A DNA stretch of 64,000 nucleotides from Streptomyces caatingaensis. Lineage in GTDB: Bacteria > Actinomycetota > Actinomycetes > Streptomycetales > Streptomycetaceae. The translations under genes and the position numbers were made by a program. Location: NCBI RefSeq assembly GCF_001187435.1, contig NZ_LFXA01000004.1, positions 563,001-627,000 on the forward strand, written 5' to 3'. A model generated the notes under the pieces. That model was not told the DNA's origin and did no database searches. It saw nothing but the letters and a program-made list of their open reading frames with translations. This document shows positions 19,135 through 28,432 of this stretch, one piece after another. Within the stretch, counting starts at the first letter, position 1; every line of letters starts with the position of its first letter.

Positions 19135-20091
19135 GTGAGGGTGCTCGTACTCGTCGCTCCCGGCCAGGGCGCTCAGACGCCCGGCTTCCTGACCCCCTGG
19201 CTCGACCTCCCCGGCGCCGAAGACCGCCTTCGGGAGTGGTCGGCCGCCATCGACCTGGACCTGGTCCACTACGGCACGAACGCCGACGCGGACGAGATCC
19301 GCGACACCGCCGTCGCGCAGCCGCTGCTCGTCGCCGCGGCCCTGCTCTCCGCCCGGCAGCTCTTCCCCACGGCCGACGACGTCGCGCGTCTGGTCGGCGC
19401 CACCGCCGGGCACAGCGTCGGCGAGCTGGCGGCCGCCGCCCTGTCCGGCGTGCTGACCGAGGACGAGGCGCTGCGGCTGGTCCGCCGCCGCGGCCTGGCC
19501 ATGGCCGACGCCGCGGCGGTCACCGAGACGGGCATGTCCGCCCTGCTCGGCGGCGAGGCCGAGGTCGTCCTGCCGCACCTGGAGAAGCTCGGCCTGACCC
19601 CGGCGAACGTCAACGGCGCCGGGCAGATCGTGGCCGCCGGAACGATGGAGCAGCTCGCGGCCCTCGCCGAGGACAAGCCCGAGGGCACCCGCCGCGTCGT
19701 CCCCCTCAAGGTCGCGGGGGCGTTCCACACCGAGCACATGGCCCCGGCCGTTTCGGTCCTGGAGGCCGCCGCGGGCGAGCTGAGCCCGGCCGACCCGCAC
19801 ACCCGCTACGTCTCCAACCGGGACGGCGCGGTCGTCACCACCGGTGCCGACGTCGTGGCGCGCCTGGTCGGCCAGGTGGCCAACCCGGTCCGCTGGGACC
19901 GGTGCATGGACACCTTCAAGGAGCTGGGCGTCACCGCGATCCTCGAGGTGCTGCCCGGCGGCACGCTGACCGGCATCGCCAAGCGCGCGCTGCCGGGCGT
20001 CAAGACGCTGCCCCTCAAGACGCCGGCCGACCTGGACGCCGCCCGGGAGCTGATCGCCGAACACTCGGCCCCCGCCGACTCGGCCGCCTAA
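19135..20091 (+). CDS. fabD: Malonyl-CoA:ACP transacylase
   Basis: A 318-residue transacylase that loads malonyl groups from malonyl-CoA onto ACP in type II fatty acid synthesis. The N-terminal APGQGAQTPGFL block, the nucleophile motif GHSVGELAAA (Ser 94), the active-site Arg region and the catalytic His in KVAGAFHTEHMAP are all present. The GTG at 19135 is used; a second GTG at 19141 has a closer purine-rich site. It is the first gene of fabD-fabH-acpP-fabF, with 13 bp to fabH. Confidence 0.97.
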   Translation: MRVLVLVAPGQGAQTPGFLTPWLDLPGAEDRLREWSAAIDLDLVHYGTNADADEIRDTAVAQPLLVAAALLSARQLFPTADDVARLVGATAGHSVGELAAAALSGVLTEDEALRLVRRRGLAMADAAAVTETGMSALLGGEAEVVLPHLEKLGLTPANVNGAGQIVAAGTMEQLAALAEDKPEGTRRVVPLKVAGAFHTEHMAPAVSVLEAAAGELSPADPHTRYVSNRDGAVVTTGADVVARLVGQVANPVRWDRCMDTFKELGVTAILEVLPGGTLTGIAKRALPGVKTLPLKTPADLDAARELIAEHSAPADSAA

Positions 20092-20104
20092 GGAGCCCTG
20101 GACC

Positions 20105-21112
20105 ATGACTTCGAAGATCAAGCCCGCCAAGGGCGCGCCGTACGCGCGGATCATGGGCGTGGGCGGCTACCGCCCGACCCGGGTGGTGCCGAACGAGGAG
20201 ATCCTCAAGCGCATCGACTCCTCCGACGAGTGGATCCGCTCGCGCTCCGGCATCGCCACCCGGCACTGGGCCGGCCCGGAGGAGACCGTGGCCACCATGT
20301 CGGTGGAGGCCGCGGGCAAGGCCATCGCGGACGCCGGGATCACCCCCGAGCAGATCGGCGCCGTGCTGGTCTCGACGGTCTCGCACTTCAAGCAGACCCC
20401 GGCCATCGCGACGGAGATCGCGCACCGCATCGGCGCGGGCAAGCCCGCCGCGTTCGACATCTCCGCCGGCTGCGCGGGCTTCGGCTACGGCCTGACCCTG
20501 GCCAAGGGCCTGGTCACCGATGGCTCGGCCGAGTATGTGCTGGTCATCGGCGTGGAGCGGCTGTCGGACCTGACGGACCTGGACGACCGTTCCACCGCGT
20601 TCCTCTTCGGCGACGGCGCCGGCGCGGTCGTCGTCGGCCCGTCCAAGGAGCCGGCCATCGGCCCGACGGTGTGGGGCTCCGAAGGTGACAAGGCCGACAC
20701 GATCCGGCAGACGCTGCCGTGGGACGTGTACCGCGAGTCCACCTCCGACGTGCGCTTTCCGGCCATCACGCAGGAGGGCCAGGCGGTCTTCCGCTGGGCC
20801 GTCTTCGAGATGGCGAAGGTCGCCCAGCACGCGCTGGACGAGGCCGGGATCACCGCCGAGGACCTCGACGTCTTCATCCCCCACCAGGCGAACATGCGGA
20901 TCATCGACTCGATGGTCAAGACGCTGAAGCTGCCGGAGAATGTGGTGGTGGCCCGCGACGTGGAGACCACCGGGAACACCTCCGCCGCCTCCATCCCGCT
21001 GGCGATGGAGCGACTTCTGGCCACCGGAGCGGCGAAGAGCGGGGACACCGCGCTGCTCATCGGCTTCGGGGCGGGTCTCGTCTTCGCCGCGACGGTCGTT
21101 ACCCTCCCCTAG
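20105..21112 (+). CDS. fabH: 3-oxoacyl-ACP synthase III
   Basis: A 335-residue ketosynthase III that condenses an acyl-CoA starter with malonyl-ACP; in Streptomyces it accepts branched starters. The triad is Cys 123 (DISAGCAGFGYG), His 260 (IPHQANMRI) and the Asn of TGNTSAASIP. The ATG at 20105 is preceded by AAGGAG. It is 13 bp downstream of fabD and 104 bp from acpP. Confidence 0.97.
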   Translation: MTSKIKPAKGAPYARIMGVGGYRPTRVVPNEEILKRIDSSDEWIRSRSGIATRHWAGPEETVATMSVEAAGKAIADAGITPEQIGAVLVSTVSHFKQTPAIATEIAHRIGAGKPAAFDISAGCAGFGYGLTLAKGLVTDGSAEYVLVIGVERLSDLTDLDDRSTAFLFGDGAGAVVVGPSKEPAIGPTVWGSEGDKADTIRQTLPWDVYRESTSDVRFPAITQEGQAVFRWAVFEMAKVAQHALDEAGITAEDLDVFIPHQANMRIIDSMVKTLKLPENVVVARDVETTGNTSAASIPLAMERLLATGAAKSGDTALLIGFGAGLVFAATVVTLP

Positions 21113-21216
21113 GCGGGATCCGCACGGACCGGCACCGGCCGGTCACGGGGCGGAGGCTCACCACAGCAGTTCTCAGCAGTTTTACCCGTATCACCGCACA
21201 ATTAAGGAGCGCCGCA

Positions 21217-21465
21217 ATGGCCGCCACGCAGGAAGAGATCCTCAAGGGCCTCGCCGAGATCGTCAACGAGATCGCCGGCATCCCCGTCGAGGACGTCCAG
21301 CTGGACAAGTCCTTCACCGACGACCTGGACGTCGACTCCCTGTCCATGGTCGAGGTGGTCGTCGCCGCCGAGGAGCGCTTCGACGTCAAGATCCCGGACG
21401 AGGACGTCAAGAACCTGAAGACGGTCGGCGACGCCGCCGGCTACATCCTCAAGCACCAGGGCTGA
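21217..21465 (+). CDS. acpP: Acyl carrier protein
   Basis: An 82-residue acidic helical protein that carries growing acyl chains on a phosphopantetheine arm attached to Ser 41 in DVDSLSMVEV. The AAGGAG ribosome site is 7 nt upstream, and the start MAATQEEILKGLAEIV is typical. The 104-bp gap before it may hold an extra promoter or processing site; ACP is often made in excess of the enzymes (family knowledge). Confidence 0.98.
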   Translation: MAATQEEILKGLAEIVNEIAGIPVEDVQLDKSFTDDLDVDSLSMVEVVVAAEERFDVKIPDEDVKNLKTVGDAAGYILKHQG

Positions 21466-21532
21466 TCCTGCGTTCGTCGCCACCCCGGCGGGTGGCGGTT
21501 CCAGCACCTCTACACGTGGAGACAGAATTCCT

Positions 21533-22795
21533 GTGAACTCGACCAATCGCACCGTGGTCGTCACCGGTATCGGCGCAACCACACCGCTGGGTGGCGACAG
21601 CGCATCAACCTGGGAAGGGCTCCTCGCCGGACGCTCCGGTGTCAAGCCCCTGGAGGGCGAGCGCTTCGCCGACCTCCCCGTCCGCATCGCCGCCCCGGCG
21701 GCGGTCGACCCGGCCGACGTCCTGCCCCGCCCGCTCTGCCGCAAGCTGGACCGCTCGGCCCAGCTCGCGCTGATCGCGGCGCGCGAGGCGTGGGCCGACG
21801 CCGGCTACTCCGCCAAGGCCGGCGAGGACAGCAGCATCGCCCCCGAGCGGCTGGGCGCCGTCATCGCCTCCGGCATCGGCGGCGTGCAGACCCTGCTCGA
21901 CCAGTACGACGTGCTCAAGGAGAAGGGCGCCCGCCGCGTCTCCCCGCACACCGTGCCGATGCTCATGCCCAACAGCCCGTCCGCCAACGTCGGCCTGGAG
22001 GTCAACGCCCAGGCGGGCGTGCACACCCCGGTCAGCGCCTGCGCGTCCGGCGCCGAGGCCATCGGCTACGCCGTGGAGATGATCCGCACCGGCCGTGCCG
22101 ACGTGGTCGTCGCCGGCGGCACCGAGGCGGCCATCCACCCGCTGCCGGTCGCGGCCTTCGCCAGCATGATGGCGATGTCCAAGAACAACGACCACCCCGA
22201 GCAGGCCTCCCGCCCGTACGACAAGGCCCGTGACGGCTTCGTCCTCGGCGAGGGCGCCGGTGTCGTCGTCCTGGAGTCGGCCGAGCACGCCGCCCGGCGC
22301 GGCGCCCGCGTCTACTGCGAGGTGCTGGGCCAGGGCCTGTCCGCCGACAGCCACCACATCGCGCAGCCCGAGCCGACCGGCCGGGGCATCGCCGCCGCCC
22401 TCCAGTCCCTGCTGGAGTCCAGCGACCTGAAGCCGTCGGAGGTCGTGCACCTCAACGCGCACGCCACCTCGACCCCGCAGGGCGACCTCGCGGAGATCAA
22501 GGCGCTGCGCAAGGTCCTCGGCGACGACCTCGACCACGTCGCGGTCTCCGCCACCAAGTCGATGACCGGCCACCTGCTGGGCGGCGCGGGCGGCGTCGAG
22601 ACGGTCGCCACCGTCCTCGCCCTCCACCACCGCACGGCCCCGCCGACCATCAACGTCGACGAGCTCGACGAGGAGATCGACGCCGACATCGTCCGCGGCG
22701 AGCCCCGCAGGCTCCCCGAGGGCACCATCGCCGCGATCAACAACTCGTTCGGCTTCGGCGGCCACAACGTGGTGCTGGCGCTGCGCACGGTCTGA
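21533..22795 (+). CDS. fabF: 3-oxoacyl-ACP synthase II
   Basis: A 420-residue elongating ketosynthase. The nucleophile Cys 170 is in VSACASGAEAIG, the two catalytic His in NAHATSTPQGD and the C-terminal SMTGHLLGGAGG region, and NNSFGFGGHN closes the fold. The GTG at 21533 has GGAGA about 9 nt upstream. It is the last gene of the fatty acid synthase operon, with a strong terminator 25 bp past its stop. Confidence 0.97.
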   Translation: MNSTNRTVVVTGIGATTPLGGDSASTWEGLLAGRSGVKPLEGERFADLPVRIAAPAAVDPADVLPRPLCRKLDRSAQLALIAAREAWADAGYSAKAGEDSSIAPERLGAVIASGIGGVQTLLDQYDVLKEKGARRVSPHTVPMLMPNSPSANVGLEVNAQAGVHTPVSACASGAEAIGYAVEMIRTGRADVVVAGGTEAAIHPLPVAAFASMMAMSKNNDHPEQASRPYDKARDGFVLGEGAGVVVLESAEHAARRGARVYCEVLGQGLSADSHHIAQPEPTGRGIAAALQSLLESSDLKPSEVVHLNAHATSTPQGDLAEIKALRKVLGDDLDHVAVSATKSMTGHLLGGAGGVETVATVLALHHRTAPPTINVDELDEEIDADIVRGEPRRLPEGTIAAINNSFGFGGHNVVLALRTV

Positions 22796-22820
22796 CGCGC
22801 GCGCCGTGTCGTGAGCGCGT

Positions 22821-22852
22821 CGTGAGGGGCCCGGTCCGCCGGGCCCCTCACG
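22821..22852. terminator. Terminator of the fab operon
   Basis: Perfect 14-bp arms (CGTGAGGGGCCCGG and complement) with a 4-nt loop lie between fabF and the convergent PQQ-like gene. Confidence 0.82.
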
Positions 22853-22856
22853 CGTT

Positions 22857-24326
22857 TCATCGGGGCCGGGCCCCGAAGGCGGGCGGGTGGTCGTCCGTCC
22901 CGTCCCGGTTGACGACGACCCGGCCGTGGCCGTCGTCGTACAGCTCGGCGGCACCGTGGCCGACGAGCCGGTCCTCGCCGCCGATCGGCTCGGGCTCGCC
23001 CACCGAGGTGCCGGTGCGCGGATCGAGGCGGCGTACGGTCCCGTCGGAGAACCGCCGGGTGAGGACGGCGGCGTTCCCGTCCGGGCCGCGGGTCAGGGCC
23101 GCGACGTCGTCCTCGAAGCTCCGGTCCCAGAGCGCGCCGCCGTCGCGCAGGGAGTACGCGGCCACCCGGTGCGCGCCGGTGTCACCCGGCTGTTCGACGG
23201 CCGTCACGAGGACGTCTCGTACGACCGCGGCGGTGAACGCCGGCCGGGCCGCGAAGTCCTCCGTCCCCGCACTCAGCACCAGATCGTCCCGTCGGCCCGA
23301 CAGCGGCACCGCCGCCCGGCGCCGCCCCTCGCCGTCGAAGGACAGCACGGCGGCGGTGCCGCGCGCGTCGCTCTCGCGCAGCGCGATCACGGCGGGCTCG
23401 GCCGACAGCACGAGGAGCTCCTCGGGGCGGGAGGCGACGGGCAGCGGGGCGCTCCAGCGGGGCGCGCCGGTACGGGCGTCCAGTGAGGTGATCCGCATCC
23501 GCACGGCGTGCCCGTCCTCGCACTGCTCGACGAGCAGGACGCGTGCGGCGGACGCGTCCACGGCCCCGGCGCGGCAGCCCGTGCCCAGGTTCCTCCGCCA
23601 CGTCTCCCTGCCGTCGGCCGCGTTCAGACCGCGGACGGCGGTGTCCTCGGCCACGGCGGCCGTCCCGTCGGCGAGGGCGATCCGTCCGGCGCCCGGCTCC
23701 ACCGTGACGGCGCGGCGCCAGCGCGTCCTCCCGGTGGAGAGATCGACGAGCGCGACGGACGCGCACGGCTGCCGGTACCCGGCGAAGCCGACGAGCCCGG
23801 TGCCCGCGCCGGTGCGGGCGCCCAGGGCGCACACGCTCTGGCGCGGCGGGGCCGCGAGCGTCCAACGCTCCTGTCCGTCACGGGTGTTGTACGCGGTCAG
23901 GCCGTCGGAGCGGGCCCGGACGAGGGTGCTGCCGACGCCCCAGTTGCCCACCCCGCGGACGTCGGACGGACGGTCGGGCGGGGCGGCCCATACGGCGTCG
24001 AGCCGGGGCCCGTAGAGCGAGTCGTGCCAGAGCCGGCCGGGTACGAGGCCCAGCAGCAGGCCGCAGCCGACCGTGCCCCAGACCCGGCGCCGGCCCCAGG
24101 CCCAGCGGCCGCGGGCCAGGGAGACCGTCAGGGACACGGCGACGACGCCGAGGGGTGCGAAGAGGACGCCCAGCGTGAACGCGGTGCCGTCCCCGCTGGG
24201 ACACGCACCCCCCGAACACCGCTTCGGCCCCATGGTGTTGAGCACGAGGAACAGCACCGCCCAGCCGGCCAGGGCCCCGGCGACGGCAAGCGAGGCCCGC
24301 TTGGCCACGCGTCTCCATTCGATCAT
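22857..24326 (-). CDS. Membrane protein with PQQ-like beta-propeller
   Basis: A 489-residue protein with three N-terminal hydrophobic segments in the first 120 residues and a C-terminal PQQ-like propeller. The propeller repeats read TAYNTRDGQERWTL, VALVDLSTGRTRWRRAV, GLNAADGRETWRRNLG, SLDARTGAPRWSAPL and AYSLRDGGALWDRSF. The catalytic residues of PQQ dehydrogenases are not seen, so it is probably a structural or sensor propeller facing outside (inference). The ATG at 24326 gives MIEWRRVAKRA. It converges on the fab operon. Confidence 0.7.
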   Translation of the reverse strand: MIEWRRVAKRASLAVAGALAGWAVLFLVLNTMGPKRCSGGACPSGDGTAFTLGVLFAPLGVVAVSLTVSLARGRWAWGRRRVWGTVGCGLLLGLVPGRLWHDSLYGPRLDAVWAAPPDRPSDVRGVGNWGVGSTLVRARSDGLTAYNTRDGQERWTLAAPPRQSVCALGARTGAGTGLVGFAGYRQPCASVALVDLSTGRTRWRRAVTVEPGAGRIALADGTAAVAEDTAVRGLNAADGRETWRRNLGTGCRAGAVDASAARVLLVEQCEDGHAVRMRITSLDARTGAPRWSAPLPVASRPEELLVLSAEPAVIALRESDARGTAAVLSFDGEGRRRAAVPLSGRRDDLVLSAGTEDFAARPAFTAAVVRDVLVTAVEQPGDTGAHRVAAYSLRDGGALWDRSFEDDVAALTRGPDGNAAVLTRRFSDGTVRRLDPRTGTSVGEPEPIGGEDRLVGHGAAELYDDGHGRVVVNRDGTDDHPPAFGARPR

Positions 24327-24409
24327 GAACTCGAATGTATCCGCGGCCTCCCCTGGGCTCGCGACGTGCGCCCCCCGCGGAGACGGATGAGGGCGGGTCC
24401 GGGGCGCCC

Positions 24410-24904
24410 TCACACCACCTGGTGGAGCCACCGTACCGGCGCCCCCTCCCCCGCGTGCCGGAACGGCTCCAGCTCGTCGTCCCACGGCTTCCCGAGGAGC
24501 CGGGCCACCTCCCCCGCCAGCTCCGCCTCCCCCCGCTCCGCCCGGCCCAGCGCGGCCCGCAGCCGGTCCTCCGGGATCAGGATGTCGCCGTGGATCCCGG
24601 TCACGGCGTGGAAGATGCCCAGGTCGGGGGTGGAGCTGTAGCGCTCGCCCTCCGCGCCGGCGGACGGTTCGGCCGTCACCTCGAAGCGCAGCAGGTGCCA
24701 GCCGCGCAGGGCGGAGGCGAGGCGGGAGGCGGTGCCGGGCCGGCCCAGCCAGGAGAACTCCGAGCGCCAGGTGCCGGGCACCACGGGCTGCCTGATCCAG
24801 TCGAGCGTGACGCGCCCGCCGAGTACGTCCGCGACGGCCCATTCGACGTGCGGGCACAGCGCGCGCGGAGCGGAGTGCACGTAGAGAACGCCACGTGTCG
24901 TCAC
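24410..24904 (-). CDS. DUF3145 family protein
   Basis: A 164-residue actinobacterial protein of the DUF3145 family, which has no known function. The start is VTTRGVLYVHSAPRALCPHVEWA, with GGAGG 6 nt before GTG 24904. WIRQPVVPGTWRSEFSWLGRPGTASRLASAL and STPDLGIFHAVTGIHGDI are typical. The gene lies just past the fab operon in Streptomyces, and that arrangement is kept here. Confidence 0.9.
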   Translation of the reverse strand: MTTRGVLYVHSAPRALCPHVEWAVADVLGGRVTLDWIRQPVVPGTWRSEFSWLGRPGTASRLASALRGWHLLRFEVTAEPSAGAEGERYSSTPDLGIFHAVTGIHGDILIPEDRLRAALGRAERGEAELAGEVARLLGKPWDDELEPFRHAGEGAPVRWLHQVV

Positions 24905-25209
24905 CGGGACCTCCAGTGCGGTTCGAGGGTCGCCTTCCCGAGCGGCCCCAGCGGCCTCGCACACGTAACGGTCCTGCCCCGATGGCCACTCCCGCACCAG
25001 CTCGCGAGGTAACCAACAGTAAACACCATTGGGAGCAATTCTCCGGAAAAGGGACAGGATGTGACGTTGAGTGATCCAGCGGGACCGAGGAGCGGACATG
25101 ACCGGGAACAGCTCGGTCACTCCGGGAAAAAGCTATCGTGCGCTGAGGTCACCGCGGTGACGTACCGTCGGTCCAGGACAGATATCACCCGGCCGGAGGG
25201 GGAAGGACG
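24905..25209. other. Intergenic region between DUF3145 gene and SGNH hydrolase
   Basis: A 305-bp divergent gap. It contains a perfect 14-bp palindrome GTCACCGCGGTGAC at 25148-25161 and a dyad TGACCG...CGGTCA near 25097-25117. I see no coding sequence. Confidence 0.55.
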
Positions 25210-26096
25210 ATGAGCGGCAGCGCGCACCGCCGCCCGGCACGGGCGGCCCTCGCGGCGGCGACGGCGCTCGCCGCCGCCCTCCTCGCCTCCGGCTGCGACG
25301 GCAAGGCCGGGGGCGCCGCGGCCGCCCCCGGGGAGAAGAAGCCCGCCGGTCCCGTCTGGAACACCCGTCCCACCTCGATGGCCTCGCTCGGCGACTCCAT
25401 CACCCGCGGCTTCGACGCCTGCTCCCTCCTCCGGGACTGCCCCGAGGTGTCCTGGGCGACCGGCACCGAGGTGAACAGCCTGGCCGCCCGCCTCCTGCCC
25501 TCCCCGGCCACCCGGAGCTGGAACTACGCGCGGACCGGCGCCCGCATGGCCGACCTGCCCGGCCAGATGCGCGCGGCCGTCGCCCGGCGCCCGCAGCTGG
25601 TGACGGTGCTGGTCGGCGCGAACGACGCGTGCCGCGCCGACGCCGGCCGGATGACCCCGGTCGCCGGCTTCCGCGCCGACTTCGAGAAGGCGATGGCCGA
25701 GCTGCGCCGGGCGCTGCCCCGGACGCAGGTGTACGTGGCGAGCGTGCCGGACCTCAAGCGTCTGTGGTCGGAGGGGAGCAGGAGCCCCTGGGCCGGCAGG
25801 TGTGGAAGCTGGGCATCTGCCCCTCGATGCTGAAGGACGCGGACGCGCTGGACGCCGCCTCGCAGGAGCGCCGCTCGGCGGTGGACCGCAGGGTCAAGGA
25901 GTACAACGCCGTCCTGGAGGACGTCTGCCGCCGCGACCGGCTGTGCCGCTACGACGGCGGCTCGGTCCACGGCTACGCCTTCACCGACGAACTCCTGAGC
26001 CACTGGGACTGGTTCCACCCCAACCGCAAGGGCCAGCAGGAGCTCGCCGACCTGGCGTACCGGCGGATCACGGCGGAGGGGCCGGCCGGCCGCTGA
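25210..26096 (+). pseudogene. SGNH/GDSL hydrolase lipoprotein with an apparent frameshift
   Basis: A secreted SGNH hydrolase split between two frames. The N-terminal part (from the ATG at 25210) has a lipoprotein signal ending LLASGC, block I SLGDSITRGFDAC and the VLVGANDAC block. The frame then closes at 25833. The missing C-terminal part, GRQVWKLGICPSML...DELLSHWDWFHPNRKGQQEL with the catalytic Asp/His block V, reads in another frame to 26096. Joining the two needs one base to be added near 25775-25800, in or beside the GGAGGGGAGC run. The gene is either truly broken or carries a sequencing error; the rest is intact and undegraded, which favours a recent change or error. Confidence 0.8.
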
Positions 26097-26101
26097 CCGG
26101 C

Positions 26102-26142
26102 GGGCGGGGGCGGCGCCCGTCAGGTGGGCGCCGCCCCCGCCC
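26102..26142. terminator. Terminator hairpin
   Basis: Perfect 17-bp GC arms (26102-26118 and 26126-26142) with a 7-nt loop follow the SGNH gene. Confidence 0.75.
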
Positions 26143-26263
26143 CCGGCACGGTAGCCGATGAACTCGCCCCCGCGCCAAGCGCGTTCACGCACCGGGCCTC
26201 TCCAGCACCGGGCCCGCTCGGCACCGGCCGTTCAAGGCCGGGCCGTTCGGCGTCAGCCGGACG

Positions 26264-27052
26264 TCACTCCGTGCTGTCGCGGTGCGCGCGCAGCCCCACC
26301 CCGAGGATGCCCTCCCACTCCGTCAGCTCCTCGACGAGCGGATGGGCGGACGTACGGCCCTCCAGCCCCAGCACCACGTCGGCCTCCTTCACCTTGCCGG
26401 ACTCGCGGGCCTCGGAGGTGATGTGCACGTCGGTCACGCGGAAGCCGCGGGCGGTGCACAGCTCCAGCACCCGGCCCAGCAGGCCCCGGCGCGTGCGGTA
26501 GGAGAGCCGCAGCTCGACCTGCGAGACGGTGCGTCCGGACACCAGCCGGCGGGTGACCAGCGGGAAGCCGCGGACGACGAGGAAGTGCACCAGCGTCGCG
26601 CCCGCGCCGAGCAGCGGCAGCCCGCCGCCGCACGCCATGCCGACCGCGCAGGTCAGCCAGATCGTCGCCGCGGTGGTCAGCCCGCGGACCGCGTCGCGGC
26701 GGACGAAGATGAGCCCGCCGCCGATGAAGCCGATGCCCGAGACGATCTGCGCGGCGACCCGGGAGACGTCCACGGACGCGCCGGGGACGCCGGTGAGCGA
26801 CCCGAAGCCGTGGATCGAGACCTCCATGAACAGCGCGCTCCCCACCCCGACGAGGGTGTGGGTGCGCAGCCCCGCGCTCTTCTGCTGGAGCTCCCGCTCC
26901 AGCCCGATGAGCAGCGACAGCAGCAGGGCCAGGCCCAGTTCGGCGAACTGCCGGAGCCCCTGGCCGGCGGCCGTGCCGAACAGCGGCGGGGCCGCCCCTG
27001 GTGAACCACTGAGGACTGCCTGATGAACTCCCGTGAACCCGGCTATATCCAT
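26264..27052 (-). CDS. MgtC/SapB family membrane protein
   Basis: A 262-residue protein with four or five N-terminal membrane segments and a soluble C-terminal domain. The MgtC signature is clear: LLLSLLIGLERELQQKSAGLRTHTLVGVGSALFM, then QIVSGIGFIGGGLIFVRRDAVRGLTTAATIWLT. The C-terminal part resembles an ACT-like domain. MgtC proteins modulate ATP synthase and Mg2+ stress tolerance. I placed the start at the ATG at 27052 (MDIAGFTG); an upstream start at 27076 is also possible. Confidence 0.88.
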   Translation of the reverse strand: MDIAGFTGVHQAVLSGSPGAAPPLFGTAAGQGLRQFAELGLALLLSLLIGLERELQQKSAGLRTHTLVGVGSALFMEVSIHGFGSLTGVPGASVDVSRVAAQIVSGIGFIGGGLIFVRRDAVRGLTTAATIWLTCAVGMACGGGLPLLGAGATLVHFLVVRGFPLVTRRLVSGRTVSQVELRLSYRTRRGLLGRVLELCTARGFRVTDVHITSEARESGKVKEADVVLGLEGRTSAHPLVEELTEWEGILGVGLRAHRDSTE

Positions 27053-27141
27053 CCGGCCATTGTGGCGCGAAACCACCGGTGGGGAAGGGCAGTTGGCGTA
27101 CCCCTACCCTCTGCCTCCCCCCATTGATTTCATACGGCCCC

Positions 27142-28425
27142 ATGGGAATCATCACGCGCACATCGCACGTCCGGAGCGCCGCTCTGCTCGCCGCGCTCCT
27201 GTCCGTCCCCGCGCTCACCGTCCCCGCGCTCGCCGTCCCGGCGGGGGCCGACGCGCCGCCGGCGGGCCCGACGCGGGAGGAGAGCCGCCTCGACGCCCCC
27301 GTGCCGCGGGAGATCCTGCGGCGCGGCGGATTCGACCGGGAGGCACCGGAGTTCGCCGCCGCGCTGGCGCGCACGCGCACCGCGCGGCAGGCGGAGCGGC
27401 TGACCGCGGAGACCGGACGGCGGCTGTGGCGGCGCGCGGTGGACCGGGCGCAGGGCCGCGGCCCCGTCCGCGGCGACCTGCCGCGCGACGACGACCGCCC
27501 GCTGTACTGGGCGCGCGTGGGCCTGACGAGGGCGCTGCGCGAGTGGCGGCCCTCCTTCCCGCTCCCCGCGGAGCGGCGCGCCGCCCTGCTGGACGGGCTG
27601 GAGCGGGGCTCGCGCGGTCAGGACTCGGTCGCCTTCCCGGCGGGCCGGGGGATCAAGCGGGTGCTGGTGACGGGGTTCGACCCGTTCCGGCTCGACGACG
27701 ACGTACGGCGCTCCAACCCGTCCGGCGCCTCGGCGCTGGCGCTGGACGGCACGACCGTCAACACCCCTTCGGGACCGGCCCGGATCGAGGCCGCCGTCTT
27801 CCCCGTCCGCTGGGACGACTTCGCCCGCGGCACGGTCGAGCGCACCCTGCTGCCGCACTTCCGGCCGGGCCCGCACCGGGTCGACCTGTTCACCACCATC
27901 AGCCAGGGCCGTCCGGGCCGTTTCGACCTGGAGCGCACCAACGGGGCGTGGCGCGGCTCCGGAACGGACAACGAGGGCCTGCGGCGCGGCCCGGCGCCCG
28001 TCCCCGTACGGCAGCACCCCCAGCCCCAGTGGACGCGCACGACGCTCCCGTACGCCGTCCTCGCCTCGGCGGCGACGGGCCCGTACCCCGTCCACGACAA
28101 CACGTCCGTCACCGAGATCCCGGCGGGCGGCACGGATCCCGTCGAGCGGCCGGACGGACCGACGCCGGGCTCGGCGGCGCGCGCGGGCGGCGGGGGCGAC
28201 TACCTCTCCAACGAGATCGCCTACCGGGCGACGCTGCTGCGCGACGCGCTGCGGCTGCGCGTCCCCGGCGGTCATCTCCACACCCCCGTCCTGCAGTTCG
28301 CGGACGACAACGGTCCGGCGGGCGGCCGCGTCACGGATCCCAAGTTCGAGCGGAGCCGCCGGGCGATCGTGGCACAGGTCAGGGCGGTGTTGGGGGTGGC
28401 CGCGGGCACGGTGCGGCGGGGATGA
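27142..28425 (+). CDS. Secreted pyroglutamyl-peptidase I homologue with Ser replacing Cys
   Basis: A 427-residue protein with a cleavable signal peptide (LLAALLSVPALTVPALAVPAGADA, to about residue 35), an N-terminal helical region and a C-terminal peptidase C15-like domain. The C15 start RVLVTGFDPF, the catalytic Glu region TTISQGRPGRFDLERTN and the His of GGHLHTPVLQF are recognisable. The segment matching the catalytic Cys block reads GDYLSNEIAYR, with Ser where C15 enzymes have Cys. Pyroglutamyl-peptidases remove N-terminal pyroglutamate. Either Ser is the nucleophile here or the protein is inactive. The ATG at 27142 is used. Confidence 0.75.
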   Translation: MGIITRTSHVRSAALLAALLSVPALTVPALAVPAGADAPPAGPTREESRLDAPVPREILRRGGFDREAPEFAAALARTRTARQAERLTAETGRRLWRRAVDRAQGRGPVRGDLPRDDDRPLYWARVGLTRALREWRPSFPLPAERRAALLDGLERGSRGQDSVAFPAGRGIKRVLVTGFDPFRLDDDVRRSNPSGASALALDGTTVNTPSGPARIEAAVFPVRWDDFARGTVERTLLPHFRPGPHRVDLFTTISQGRPGRFDLERTNGAWRGSGTDNEGLRRGPAPVPVRQHPQPQWTRTTLPYAVLASAATGPYPVHDNTSVTEIPAGGTDPVERPDGPTPGSAARAGGGGDYLSNEIAYRATLLRDALRLRVPGGHLHTPVLQFADDNGPAGGRVTDPKFERSRRAIVAQVRAVLGVAAGTVRRG

Positions 28426-28432
28426 TGGGCCA

